A stretch of 64,000 bases of DNA from Pedobacter sp. Leaf216 (GCF_001421515.1 NZ_LMKM01000012.1:951-64950), one strand, 5' to 3'. Shown: positions 1 to 8,419, numbered from the stretch's first letter. Notes: a model not told the origin generated them from the sequence alone. Program-made: numbers and translations.

Positions 1-2
1 AA

Positions 3-134
3 AATTTAAAGGGGAAGCCAAACTTTTTGGAAGTTAACGTGTTTATAGGGGCTTTGTTCATAGGGATTGCAAGGTTCAATCTGCGCCCAGCTGTTTCAGG
101 TTACCGGAAAACCCTGCAAAATAAACCCGATTAA
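3..134 (+). CDS. C-terminal end of an unidentified membrane protein (5' end outside window)
   Basis: An open frame enters from the left edge and runs 43 codons to a TAA at 132-134. The residues include a hydrophobic stretch (VNVFIGALFIGIARF) followed by a basic tail (RPAVSGYRKTLQNKPD), which looks like the last membrane segment and cytoplasmic end of an integral membrane protein. No start is visible and the fragment is too short to assign a family. That it is real coding sequence is an inference from its composition and from the lack of any other gene in this stretch. Confidence 0.4.
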   Translation, partial: NLKGKPNFLEVNVFIGALFIGIARFNLRPAVSGYRKTLQNKPD

Positions 135-143
135 AATGAAAAG

Positions 144-179
144 CCCGCAGCGCAGTGAGGACTTGTAATGAAACGCGGG
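144..179. repeat. Small inverted repeat downstream of the first gene
   Basis: CCCGC at 144-148 is matched by GCGGG at 175-179 with a 26-base loop. It lies just after the stop of the partial gene and could be a weak terminator or part of a dispersed intergenic repeat. There is no T-run directly after it. The rest of 180-362 shows nothing recognisable. Confidence 0.3.
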
Positions 180-362
180 AAGAAACTTATATCGTAGCAA
201 GGAACAGGCTTTACAGATAACAATAAACACATTGGTGGATTTCTGAAATTCTACAACATATATTAAAGCTTACAAATGCTTATGCCTACCTATATCGTAA
301 CAATAAATTTTAAACAATATTTAATACTTTTATGCTTTTATTATAATTATCCAAAAAAAAAC

Positions 363-1328
363 ATGAAGTTCCTATTCAAACTATACCTTTCTCTCCTTTT
401 TATCGGAATAGTTGAGGTTAGTTATGCTCAAAATTACAAAAACGAGCTTGTTATTATTTCTGAAAACGACGCTTACATAGATATTACAAGTGACCGCTAT
501 TATACTAATGGCGCATTTATTAAATATAGGCATGCATTAAATGGAGAAAATTTAAAAACGGGAAGAAGCAAGGAGATTATCGGTTTCGAACTTGGTCAAA
601 AAATATATAACCCTTATTATAGTTTTGTACCAAACCCTGCGCTGCACGACCGCCCGTTTACAGCTTATCTTTATGGCGAGGCAAATTATAGCCGTTACTA
701 CACCAATAAACAGATGCTTAAGGTTTCTGCACAGATTGGAATTACGGGTAAAGATGCCCTGGGTGAACAATTTCAGAAGGCATTTCATAAATTAGTTGGG
801 CAAAATCAAATTGAGGGTTGGGAATACAGCTTAAATAGCGAACCTACGTTAAATCTGGGTGCAGAATATAATAAGCTTCTGATTGAAACAAATAATAAAA
901 TATTTGATGTTACCGGAACTGCTTCGGCTGCACTTGGCAATGTAATTACGAAAGCAAACCTGGGCGCAATATTCCGTTTGGGCAGATTTAATGATATGGA
1001 TGGCTCAGCTGCCTTTAACAGTTTGGTAAGTAATAATAATGTAAACAAGGCGCAACGCAAGTATGAGCTGTTTCTTACTGTAAGTCCGCAGTTACATGCT
1101 ATTGCTTTTGATTCCAGTTTACAGGGTGGCTTATTTTTAAATGATAAGGGCCCAATTACCTTTAAACCCAAACCTATAGTATTTACCACACAGGTTGGTT
1201 TAACTTTTGCCATTGCACGTTGGACGGCCAATTATACTGCTACCTTTACTTCTAACGAGGTTAAAAATAGTGCTACTGGCTATCGCTACGCCTTTTATAG
1301 TCTTGCTTACCGTTTTAGTAAAAGCTAA
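363..1328 (+). CDS. LpxR-family lipid A deacylase (DUF2219), outer membrane
   Basis: Predicted outer-membrane beta-barrel esterase. LpxR enzymes remove the 3'-acyloxyacyl group from lipid A. The frame is open from 276, but the start at 363 gives a clean signal peptide (MKFLFKLYLSLLFIG, cleavage near residue 22) and 321 residues, close to the usual LpxR length. Family marks are the Asn-Asp pair at 35-36, DRYYTNG at 44-50, DRPFTAYLYG at 96-105 and a His at about 142 within GEQFQKAFHKL, matching the Asn/Asp and His catalytic residues known for the family. The stop overlaps the next start by one base (TAATG), so translation is probably coupled to the PagL-like gene. The exact acyl position removed cannot be read from the sequence. 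Confidence 0.85.
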   Translation: MKFLFKLYLSLLFIGIVEVSYAQNYKNELVIISENDAYIDITSDRYYTNGAFIKYRHALNGENLKTGRSKEIIGFELGQKIYNPYYSFVPNPALHDRPFTAYLYGEANYSRYYTNKQMLKVSAQIGITGKDALGEQFQKAFHKLVGQNQIEGWEYSLNSEPTLNLGAEYNKLLIETNNKIFDVTGTASAALGNVITKANLGAIFRLGRFNDMDGSAAFNSLVSNNNVNKAQRKYELFLTVSPQLHAIAFDSSLQGGLFLNDKGPITFKPKPIVFTTQVGLTFAIARWTANYTATFTSNEVKNSATGYRYAFYSLAYRFSKS

Positions 1329-2437
1329 TGAAAAAAAATTTACTCATTTTAGTTATAGTGCTTACTGGCTTCACATTTGCGAAAGCTCAAATTGTGCCAG
1401 AAAATCATTCGATTATTTTGAAGCCTGTATTTGGTACGCACGTAAATAGTGATCAAGGACATTTATTTCAGGATCAGATTACGGGTTTTGATGCGGCTTA
1501 TTTTAAAGATATTAGCCAGAACAGCGATAAATGGATTGATTTTATTGGGGCAAAATCATACGGGATTGGTTTTATTTTCAGAGATCTGAGTAAGTTAAAG
1601 GGTACTAAGGATACTTCTGAACATGCGTTTGGGCAGGTATATGGCCTGGTTGCACAAATGGATTTTGAGTTGTTTAAAATTGGGAAAGTCAAATTTAACT
1701 TTACACCGGGTGTTGGCCTGGGCTATACCAATAAGTATTATTATAACAATACTAAAAACAGATTTTTAGGAAGCCCTATTAATGAAACGATAAAAGCTGA
1801 TTTGGGCATAGAACTGCCGATAAGCAAATATACTGATTTAATGGCGGGCTTTGGTTTTTTGCATGTATCTAACGGTGGTGCAACTGTTCCAAATGGCGGG
1901 TTGAATACCGGAAATGTTTACATCGGGCTTAAACTAAACAATCAAAAGGCATTAACAGCTGAGCGGAAGAGTACATATACTACGCTCCAAAGAAATTCTG
2001 TTGAGGTTAGTGCTGGTTTAGGTGCAAGGGGATTATTTGGCGACCGCACAAAAAGCTTATATAAAAGCGGATTGTATGCTGGTTACAATTTCTTCCTTAA
2101 CGATGTAATATCGTTGAAAGCAGGAGCAGATGCAGTTTATTATTTCACCACTTTTGATCCAAATAATTATGTTGGTACTTTCCAGAATTACGGCTCATCG
2201 TATGATAAATGGCGTACAGGTATTAGTGTAGGGGCAGATATTAATTTATGGCGCATTACAGTTGCAGCTCAAATCGGGAAGTATATCCATTATAATAGGT
2301 TAATGGAAAAAGCAACATGGTACTGGACATTCGGCCCCACTTATAACATTACGCCACATTTGGGTTTACAAGCAAAAACTTATATGCACTTTGCCCAGGC
2401 AGATTATGTTAACTGGGGTATAGTTTACAGGTTCTAA
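1328..2437 (+). CDS. PagL-like acyloxyacyl hydrolase (lipid A 3-O-deacylase family)
   Basis: Predicted outer-membrane beta-barrel deacylase of 369 residues with a signal peptide (cleavage after FAKA, about residue 20) and a terminal Phe typical of barrel insertion. The active-site block HVSNGGATVPNGGLN at 179-193 matches the PagL motif, with His179 and Ser181 as the expected catalytic pair. By simple spacing, the Glu of Pseudomonas PagL falls on Asn193, so the third catalytic residue differs or lies elsewhere. The protein is about twice the length of PagL: the C-terminal half (about 205-369) is also beta-rich and could be a second barrel segment. It overlaps the LpxR-like gene by one base and, convergently, the CoA-binding gene by four bases. 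Confidence 0.8.
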   Translation: MKKNLLILVIVLTGFTFAKAQIVPENHSIILKPVFGTHVNSDQGHLFQDQITGFDAAYFKDISQNSDKWIDFIGAKSYGIGFIFRDLSKLKGTKDTSEHAFGQVYGLVAQMDFELFKIGKVKFNFTPGVGLGYTNKYYYNNTKNRFLGSPINETIKADLGIELPISKYTDLMAGFGFLHVSNGGATVPNGGLNTGNVYIGLKLNNQKALTAERKSTYTTLQRNSVEVSAGLGARGLFGDRTKSLYKSGLYAGYNFFLNDVISLKAGADAVYYFTTFDPNNYVGTFQNYGSSYDKWRTGISVGADINLWRITVAAQIGKYIHYNRLMEKATWYWTFGPTYNITPHLGLQAKTYMHFAQADYVNWGIVYRF

Positions 2438-2793
2438 TATTGCCCTGTACTTAACAACACTAAGGTACATGCTTCAATGGGCTCGATATCATGCTGATCC
2501 AGAAGTTTTTCGAGTTCATAATTCTCGGTACCGGGATTAAAAATTACGCGTTTAGGCTTAGTTGCCAAAATGTAATCGTGATATTGTGGCTGCAGCGCAG
2601 GACCGATATATAAGGTGATGGTATCAATATCGTTGTAAATTTCGCCGGGTTTTTCAATTTCTACCCCCGCAACCTCTCCTTTTTTTATCCCAACATTTAC
2701 AATTTCGTGGTTAAAACGTTTGAGCATATTTGCTGCTTTATATGCGTATCTTGATGGATCTGGCGATGCACCTATAATTAGGGTCTTTTTCAT
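2434..2793 (-). CDS. CoA-binding domain protein
   Basis: A 119-residue single-domain Rossmann protein of the CoA-binding (YccU-like) family. The N-terminus MKKTLIIGASPDPSRYAY carries the family glycine loop and nucleotide-binding strand; PGTENYELEKLL near the end is also typical. These small soluble proteins bind CoA or a related nucleotide, and their physiological role is not settled. It is convergent with the PagL-like gene, overlapping four bases at the stops, and followed upstream by an independent DinB gene in the same orientation 40 bases away. Confidence 0.8.
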   Translation of the reverse strand: MKKTLIIGASPDPSRYAYKAANMLKRFNHEIVNVGIKKGEVAGVEIEKPGEIYNDIDTITLYIGPALQPQYHDYILATKPKRVIFNPGTENYELEKLLDQHDIEPIEACTLVLLSTGQY

Positions 2794-2833
2794 TTTTTAG
2801 TAAATTAAATACACAGTTTGAGTATTACTGAGA

Positions 2834-3301
2834 TTAAAACTTGGAAAGTAAAGCAATTTGCCCTGAATGATAGGCATGGTGCTGTGCCAATCCACTTACA
2901 AGTTCTACATTGGTTACAGCTGTTCCTAAAGCTGGGTTTCTTTCGCTTTTCACTTCATCATCCCACTGGTTATCTTTAATTGCTTCGCAAACCCTGATCA
3001 ATTCTTCATTTGCAATTTTAAAATTGAAGATAATACGCTCCCAATCTTTTGGTGTTCTACCTTCTGGCTCAGGCCAATCACCCATTGCAGGTTCTTCAGC
3101 TGGTTTACCTGTTAATCTTGAAGAAACTTCTTCCGTCCATGCGGTTAAATGCAGGGCAATTTCAGCAATAGAATGGGCACCTGGAACAAAATGACTAAAT
3201 GCACTTTCGGGATTAACGTTATTAAGCGTTTGCATTACATGATTACCATGCCAGGCATCGCCATTAAAGGCTTTTTTTATTTCATTCGTGATATTAAACA
3301 T
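2834..3301 (-). CDS. DinB family protein
   Basis: A 155-residue four-helix-bundle protein of the DinB/YfiT fold, cytoplasmic. Metal-ligand candidates are His51 (in IALHLTAWTEE) and His141/His145 (in GLAQHHAYHSGQIALL), the arrangement expected for the family's three-His site. DinB-fold proteins include thiol transferases and damage-induced proteins, so the substrate cannot be assigned. It sits between the CoA-binding gene and the flavoprotein gene, all on the minus strand with gaps of about 30-40 bases, so co-transcription is possible. A second, distant DinB protein is at 40283-40729. Confidence 0.85.
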   Translation of the reverse strand: MFNITNEIKKAFNGDAWHGNHVMQTLNNVNPESAFSHFVPGAHSIAEIALHLTAWTEEVSSRLTGKPAEEPAMGDWPEPEGRTPKDWERIIFNFKIANEELIRVCEAIKDNQWDDEVKSERNPALGTAVTNVELVSGLAQHHAYHSGQIALLSKF

Positions 3302-3334
3302 ACCAAAACAACAATTGGTACAATATAAAGTTTG

Positions 3335-4876
3335 TTATGATGCGCTTAATATTGCATTTGCACAATTAATGCCATCTATTGCCGCCGATACAATTCCACC
3401 TGCATAACCGGCCCCTTCGGCACAAGGATACAAACCTTTTACCTGTGGATGCTGATAGGTTTCTTTATCTCTGGGAATCCTGACCGGTGAAGATGTTCTA
3501 CTCTCTACCCCAACTAAAATTGCCTCGTTTGTATAATAACCTTTTATCTTTTTGCCGAACAAAGGCAGTGCTGCACGCAAACTATCGGATACAAAATTGG
3601 GCAAAATATTATCGAGCATTGAACTTTTGGTACCTGGGAGATATGAATTTTTCGGCAGATCTATAGATAACTTATTGTTTACGAAATCGACCATGCGTTG
3701 TGCGGGTGCTACTAAGTTACCTCCACCAGCCTCAAAAGCCATTTTTTCAATTTCTGATTGGAAATGCAACATCCTTAAGGGATCATAGCCCTGAACATCA
3801 TCCATAGTAACCTGAACCACAGTACCAGAATTGGCATATGGATTATTACGCTTTGATGGCGACCAGCCGTTAATTACAATTTCATTTTCGCCTGTAGCGC
3901 AAGGAGCGATAATGCCTCCGGGGCACATACAAAAAGAAAATACACCACGGCTACCTACCTGTTCTACCAAGCTGTAATATGCTGGCGGTAAAAATTCTGA
4001 ACGGATATCGCAATGGTATTGTGCGGCATCAATAATTTCCTGAGGATGCTCAATCCTTACACCCAAGGCAAAAGGCTTGGCCTCGATCAGGATATTTTTA
4101 CGGTTTAAAAGTTCATATATATCTCTAGCTGAATGACCGGTGGCAAGGATAACCTCGTCGGCAAACAGCTTTTCTTCAAAATTGATTTCTATTCCTTTTA
4201 CTTTACCAAATTCGACCAAAATATCAGTCATCTGGCTATCGAACATCACCTCACCCCCAGCATTTAAAATCGTATCTTTAATGGAAGTGATAATATGCGG
4301 AAGTTTGTTTGTACCGATATGCGGACGGGCATCTATGGCAATATCAGGCTCTGCGCCGTGATTTACAAAAACCTGAAGCACTTTATTAATATCGCCACGT
4401 TTATTGGATCGGGTATATAATTTACCGTCTGAGTAAGTACCCGCACCTCCCTCTCCATAACAATAATTAGATTCGGTATTTACCAATCCTTGTTTGTTAA
4501 TGGCAGCTAAATCTCTGCGTCGCTGTTTTACATCTTTACCACGCTCGATAATAATTGGTTTCAATCCATTTTCGATACATTGCAAGGCAGCAAATAATCC
4601 TGCCGGACCAGCTCCAATGATAATTACGGGTTTAGCCGCACTTACATTTGGATAATTTATTGTATACACTTCCGGGATGGCTTCTTCATCAACAAAAACC
4701 CTTATTTGAAGGCGGAAGATAACTTTTCGGGAACGGGCATCAATCGATCTTTTAAGAATTTCGTAGCCGTTGATTCTAGCTTCGGGTAGCTTTAAAGCTT
4801 GAGCAAGTTTTTGGTTGATCAGCTCGGTTTGCTCTACCTCATGAGGGAGCATTGTAATTTCGATGTCTTTTTGCAT
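3335..4876 (-). CDS. FAD-dependent oxidoreductase (NAD(P)/FAD-dependent dehydrogenase family)
   Basis: A 513-residue soluble flavoprotein. After an N-terminal domain of about 80 residues comes the dinucleotide-binding motif IIIGAGPAGLFAA (about 85-97), followed by IIERGKDVKQRRRD, YCYGEGGAGTYSDGKL and C-terminal AEGAGYAGGIVSAAIDG, all characteristic of the large 'FAD-dependent dehydrogenase' family (COG2509). The substrate of this family is unknown. The frame is open to 5014, but the extra 46 residues are unlike the family, and the ATG at 4876 lies about 30 bases after a TATCTTTG promoter element, so 4876 is the preferred start. Confidence 0.85.
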   Translation of the reverse strand: MQKDIEITMLPHEVEQTELINQKLAQALKLPEARINGYEILKRSIDARSRKVIFRLQIRVFVDEEAIPEVYTINYPNVSAAKPVIIIGAGPAGLFAALQCIENGLKPIIIERGKDVKQRRRDLAAINKQGLVNTESNYCYGEGGAGTYSDGKLYTRSNKRGDINKVLQVFVNHGAEPDIAIDARPHIGTNKLPHIITSIKDTILNAGGEVMFDSQMTDILVEFGKVKGIEINFEEKLFADEVILATGHSARDIYELLNRKNILIEAKPFALGVRIEHPQEIIDAAQYHCDIRSEFLPPAYYSLVEQVGSRGVFSFCMCPGGIIAPCATGENEIVINGWSPSKRNNPYANSGTVVQVTMDDVQGYDPLRMLHFQSEIEKMAFEAGGGNLVAPAQRMVDFVNNKLSIDLPKNSYLPGTKSSMLDNILPNFVSDSLRAALPLFGKKIKGYYTNEAILVGVESRTSSPVRIPRDKETYQHPQVKGLYPCAEGAGYAGGIVSAAIDGINCANAILSAS

Positions 4877-4905
4877 AACATGTCGGGTTTTTATCCCGAA
4901 CGCTA

Positions 4906-4913
4906 CAAAGATA
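4906..4913 (-). promoter_or_regulatory. Promoter -7 element of the flavoprotein gene
   Basis: Read on the minus strand this is TATCTTTG, an exact match to the Bacteroidota TAnnTTTG element, 29 bases ahead of the ATG at 4876. It supports that start over the longer frame. I see no convincing TTTG element at -33. Confidence 0.6.
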
Positions 4914-5462
4914 GATATCTGACAGCATATTTGATGATTTAGCATATGAATAAAAACTATTAGCATACTAAGTAATGCTTTTATTTTTTTTGGAAAGCAA
5001 TTGCAGTATTTCATTGGAAACTACAGTCCCGCTCCGCTTCTGCCGATTGAAGAAATCGGCATCTCGCTCCGATCGGGTTTAATGGGGTTATTTTCTGCTA
5101 CTATGCCGGTTTTCAGTGCTACGAACCTAAGTTTATAGCCCCGATCGGAGCGCGCATCCCGATTTAAGCACTGGTTTATGTTATATTTGGTGTGCTTGCT
5201 TGTTTCACAAGTTTTCTATCGGGATAAAGCAAAGAGCGGGACAACCATACAAAAAAGCGAAAAGCTTTGCGCTCCCAAAAAAAGAACAGGCTTATATACT
5301 CAAATTACCTAATCAAAATATCCTGATTTTTCCTTGTTAAATTTAAGTAGTTTCTTGTCAAGCTGTCAGATAAATACCTAAACTGTAACAAAGGCATGCA
5401 TTTTGATATCTAATTCGTAAATTGACCATAATTCAATTCGATAAAAGACAAAAACCATAAAA
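4914..5462. repeat. 549-base gap with dispersed inverted repeats
   Basis: No gene is visible. The segment holds a small hairpin at about 5041-5061 (TGCCGATT / AAATCGGCA) and a 13-base exact inverted repeat, CGCTCCGATCGGG at 5065-5077 against CCCGATCGGAGCG at 5140-5152. A further pair, CATCCCGAT near 5155 and ATCGGGAT near 5219, and GTCCCGCTC near 5030 against GAGCGGGAC near 5233, nest around them. The layered, GC-richer palindromes resemble dispersed intergenic repeats rather than an operator. The 170 bases before lemA show no clear promoter. Confidence 0.55.
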
Positions 5463-6044
5463 ATGAAAAGATTAATATTTGGAATTCTTGCTGCAGTAAT
5501 TGCGGTTAGCACTTTAAGTTCATGCGGTTACAACAGCATGGTTAAATTGGATGAGAACGTTAAATCGAAATGGGGAACTGTACAAACCCAATATCAAAGA
5601 AGGGCAGATTTAATTCCTAACCTTGTAGCTACCGTTAAAGGTGCAGCAAAATTTGAACAAGGTACTTTAACTGCCGTAACAGAGGCCCGTGCCAAAGCAA
5701 CACAGATGACGGTTAAGGCTGATGAATTAACCCCAGAAAACATTCAGAAATACCAGGCTGCTCAAGGGCAATTAAGCCAGGCTTTAGGAAAATTATTATC
5801 TATTACAGAAAATTATCCGGAATTGAGGGCTACACAACAGTTTAGCGATTTATCTGCTCAGTTGGAAAGTACTGAAAACAGAATTACTGTTGCACGTAAG
5901 GATTTTAATGATGCTGTACAGGAGTATAATGGTAAAATAAGGTCGTTCCCTACCAATTTAACTGCAGGTATGTTCGGTTTTAAACCAAAAGGATATTTTG
6001 AAGCAGATGCTTCTGCTAAAGATGCACCCAAAGTAGAATTTTAA
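5463..6044 (+). CDS. LemA family lipoprotein
   Basis: A 193-residue LemA protein: hydrophobic signal with lipobox LSSC (Cys21), then the family's helical domain beginning with the signature KLDENVKSKWGTVQTQYQRR and containing RADLIPNLVATVKG. LemA proteins are membrane- or lipid-anchored with a cytoplasmic or periplasmic helical bundle; their biochemical role is unclear. Two TPM-domain proteins follow in the same direction, the common genomic pairing for LemA. A hairpin at 6064-6108 separates it from the next gene, so expression of the downstream genes may be reduced relative to lemA. Confidence 0.9.
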   Translation: MKRLIFGILAAVIAVSTLSSCGYNSMVKLDENVKSKWGTVQTQYQRRADLIPNLVATVKGAAKFEQGTLTAVTEARAKATQMTVKADELTPENIQKYQAAQGQLSQALGKLLSITENYPELRATQQFSDLSAQLESTENRITVARKDFNDAVQEYNGKIRSFPTNLTAGMFGFKPKGYFEADASAKDAPKVEF

Positions 6045-6063
6045 TTTTTTAAGTACAATAGAT

Positions 6064-6108
6064 AAGGGTAGTAAATGTTTATTTAACTGAACATTTATTA
6101 CCCTTTTT
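6064..6108 (+). terminator. Hairpin with T-run between lemA and the TPM genes
   Basis: AAGGGTAGTAAATGTT at 6064-6079 pairs with AACATTTATTACCCTT (one G-T pair), followed by five Ts. This is a good intrinsic terminator or attenuator. Because the next gene starts at 6129 on the same strand, it probably gives partial read-through within one operon. Confidence 0.7.
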
Positions 6109-6128
6109 ACTTCATATAAAATATACAC

Positions 6129-6572
6129 ATGCCTTTATTTTCAGATATTGAACAGGAAAAAATAGCTGATGCGATTTCCAATGCCGAAAAAGCAACTTCA
6201 GGAGAAATCAGGATCGCTATTGATAAACATTGCGAGGGTGATCCATATGAAAAAGCCATCGAATATTTTGCAAAACTTGATATGGATAAAACAGCCAAAA
6301 GAAATGGCGTATTGATTTATCTGGCACATGCCGATCATAAATTTGCCATTATTGGCGACGTTGGAATTAACCAGGTGGTACCACAAAATTTTTGGGAAAC
6401 CACAAAAGTTGCGATGACGGCGCACTTTGCAAAAGGCAATTTAGGAGATGGCATTATTGCCGGTGTTGCCTTGGCTGGAGAAAAGCTGGCTTTATTTTTC
6501 CCTCCTCAAAAAGGTGATATTAATGAGTTGCCAAATGATATTGTTTTTATGGATAACCTAGAGAACAAATAA
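6129..6572 (+). CDS. TPM-domain protein (short, no signal peptide)
   Basis: A 147-residue TPM domain protein without signal peptide or membrane anchor. The start MPLFSDIEQEKIADAISNAEKATSGEIRIAID and the segment NGVLIYLAHADHKFAIIGDVGI are typical of the family (formerly called TPM_phosphatase). The stop is three bases before the next gene, which also carries a TPM domain, so the two are translated from one transcript. The family's activity is not established and the old phosphatase label is not supported by a motif I can point to. Confidence 0.85.
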   Translation: MPLFSDIEQEKIADAISNAEKATSGEIRIAIDKHCEGDPYEKAIEYFAKLDMDKTAKRNGVLIYLAHADHKFAIIGDVGINQVVPQNFWETTKVAMTAHFAKGNLGDGIIAGVALAGEKLALFFPPQKGDINELPNDIVFMDNLENK

Positions 6573-6575
6573 AAG

Positions 6576-7349
6576 ATGAAGAAAATATTCCTTTTATCAC
6601 TGTTTAGTTTACTATTCACTTTTGCTTTTGCGCAAGATTTTCCGGAAAAGCCAAGTACGTTGGTTAATGATTATGCCAATGTATTATCTACAGAGCAAAA
6701 ACAGGCGCTCGAAAATAAATTGGTAACCTTTAACGATTCTTCATCTACTCAGATAGCCATAGGCATATTAAAATCTGTAGGTGATTACGACATTAATGAA
6801 TATGCTGTAGAATTGGGGAGAAAATGGGGCGTTGGACAAAGTGGCAAAAACAACGGCATTATGATCGTTGTGGCTGTAGGCGACCGAAAAATCTCGATAC
6901 AAACCGGCTATGGTTTAGAAGGTGCCTTACCCGATATTTACGCCAAACGTATTATAGATAATGACATTAAACCCAATTTTAAAGCAGGAAATTATTATGC
7001 CGGTTTAGACGAGGGTACCACTTCCATTATAAAATATACCAGAGGCGAATATAAAAATGACAATCCAAAAGCTTCTTCAAAGAAAGGCGGCTCAGGCAGT
7101 ATCGTTATTATTATCATTATTGTTATTATCATCATCATTATTATGCGCAAAGGTGGTGGAGGCGGAAGCGAAGTAATTGGCGGTCGAGGAGCATCTAATG
7201 CTTTATTTTGGGCCATGCTTTTTGGAAGCGGTGGCGGTGGCCGAAGCAGCGGTGGCTGGGGAGGCGGTTCTTCTGGCGGAGGCGGCGGTGGATTTGGCGG
7301 CTTTGGAGGAGGAAGTTTCGGCGGTGGCGGAAGCAGTGGAAGCTGGTAG
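6576..7349 (+). CDS. TPM-domain membrane protein with glycine-rich tail (YgcG-like)
   Basis: A 257-residue protein with a signal peptide (cleavage after FAFA, about residue 19), a periplasmic TPM domain (about 25-160, with VNDYANVLSTEQKQAL and QTGYGLEGALPD), a single very hydrophobic helix made almost only of Ile and Val (about 174-189), and a tail of about 60 residues dominated by Gly and Ser (GGGGGG, GGWGGGSSGG, ending GSSGSW). This is the usual YgcG layout, often next to LemA. The tail is low complexity and has no assigned function. Confidence 0.88.
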   Translation: MKKIFLLSLFSLLFTFAFAQDFPEKPSTLVNDYANVLSTEQKQALENKLVTFNDSSSTQIAIGILKSVGDYDINEYAVELGRKWGVGQSGKNNGIMIVVAVGDRKISIQTGYGLEGALPDIYAKRIIDNDIKPNFKAGNYYAGLDEGTTSIIKYTRGEYKNDNPKASSKKGGSGSIVIIIIIVIIIIIIMRKGGGGGSEVIGGRGASNALFWAMLFGSGGGGRSSGGWGGGSSGGGGGGFGGFGGGSFGGGGSSGSW

Positions 7350-7437
7350 TCAGTTCATAGTTCATAGTTTGGAAAAGTTTTTCAATAGCATGTTACCCCA
7401 TATTTAAACTTTGCACCAATTTTAATATTGCAAATTA

Positions 7438-7827
7438 ATGTACAGAAGAGATTTAATCACAGCAGAGATACAGAAACTTGCCCAGGTTCTGGCCCGCCTT
7501 ATGGGCCTTAAATTGGAAGGCAAATTAGCAGAAGCAACTCAAATTTTCGACGAAACCATGAATAGTGGCTTTCAGTTACCTAAAGAAATTTTGGAAGGTG
7601 AAGACCTCACGATTTTTGAAAAATGGTTATCAGAAGCCAATCTACCGCCCGAAAAGCTCGATTCGTTAAGTGAATTTTTATATTATGAACTAGGAGTGAG
7701 CGATGACCGCAATAAAATAATTGCACCAAAACTTAATTTAGTTTATCAATATTTGTCAGATCAGCACAAGATTGTACATTTGGTGAACCTGCACCGCCAA
7801 AAAACTATACAGCAGTATATCAGTTAA
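7438..7827 (+). CDS. Conserved-looking hypothetical protein, 129 aa
   Basis: I do not recognise the family. It is a soluble, mostly helical 129-residue protein (MYRRDLITAEIQKLAQVLAR, acidic middle, basic C-terminus) with no signal peptide or cysteine motif. The first half (about 10-50) has a repeat-like helical pattern that could form a TPR-like hairpin, but this is only impression. It lies 88 bases after the TPM gene and 43 bases before a NUDIX gene on the same strand. Codon use is like the neighbours, supporting that it is a real gene. Confidence 0.7.
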   Translation: MYRRDLITAEIQKLAQVLARLMGLKLEGKLAEATQIFDETMNSGFQLPKEILEGEDLTIFEKWLSEANLPPEKLDSLSEFLYYELGVSDDRNKIIAPKLNLVYQYLSDQHKIVHLVNLHRQKTIQQYIS

Positions 7828-7870
7828 GTTGGCGGTTTTTAGTTTAAAATAAATTCAATAAAAACAAAGA

Positions 7871-8419
7871 ATGATTATAGAAAAGTGGCAGAAGATTGCC
7901 TCTAAATATTTAGTAAGAGAAAAGTGGGCTACCTTGAGGGTAGATGAAGTGAAGCTTCCGGATGGCATTGTAAAAGATGACTATTACGTTTTGGAATACC
8001 CGAACTGGGTTAATGCAATTGCATTAACTGAAGAAGGAAAAATAATTATGGTTCGGCAATACCGCCATGCGGCTGATATTGTTTCGCTTGAGGTTCCGGG
8101 TGGTGTAATTGATGGTGATGAAGCACCTGAATTTGCCATTAAACGTGAGCTTTTGGAAGAAACTGGTTATAGCTTTAAAACCTGTAAGTTTATTACTGAA
8201 CTCTATCCAAATCCGGCAACTTCTACTAATAAAACTTTTACCTACTTTTTAACTGGCGGCGTTAAAACACACGAACAACATTTAGATGAACATGAAATAC
8301 TAAATGTTGAAGAATATACAGTTGATGAGGTTAAACAGTTTATTAAAGAAAATAAAATTGCACAGGCACTTCACGTTGCTGCCTTATTTTACGGCCTTAC
8401 CGAACTAGAGCAGCTTTAA
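7871..8419 (+). CDS. NUDIX hydrolase (ADP-ribose pyrophosphatase-like)
   Basis: A 182-residue NUDIX hydrolase. The Nudix box GX5EX7REX2EEXG is complete, starting at about residue 78 (GGVIDGDEAPEF, then AIKRELLEETGY). The preceding MVRQYRHAADIVSLEVPGG is typical of the ADP-ribose/nucleoside-diphosphosugar pyrophosphatase branch, which hydrolyses ADP-ribose or nucleotide sugars to NMP and sugar phosphate. The exact substrate is inferred from the family. It ends just before a bidirectional terminator shared with the convergent S41 peptidase gene. Confidence 0.88.
   Translation: MIIEKWQKIASKYLVREKWATLRVDEVKLPDGIVKDDYYVLEYPNWVNAIALTEEGKIIMVRQYRHAADIVSLEVPGGVIDGDEAPEFAIKRELLEETGYSFKTCKFITELYPNPATSTNKTFTYFLTGGVKTHEQHLDEHEILNVEEYTVDEVKQFIKENKIAQALHVAALFYGLTELEQL

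Noticed and set aside
4877..5014. N-terminal extension of the flavoprotein
   Set aside because: The 46 extra residues are rich in Cys and Ile and unlike the family, and the promoter element lies inside this stretch.
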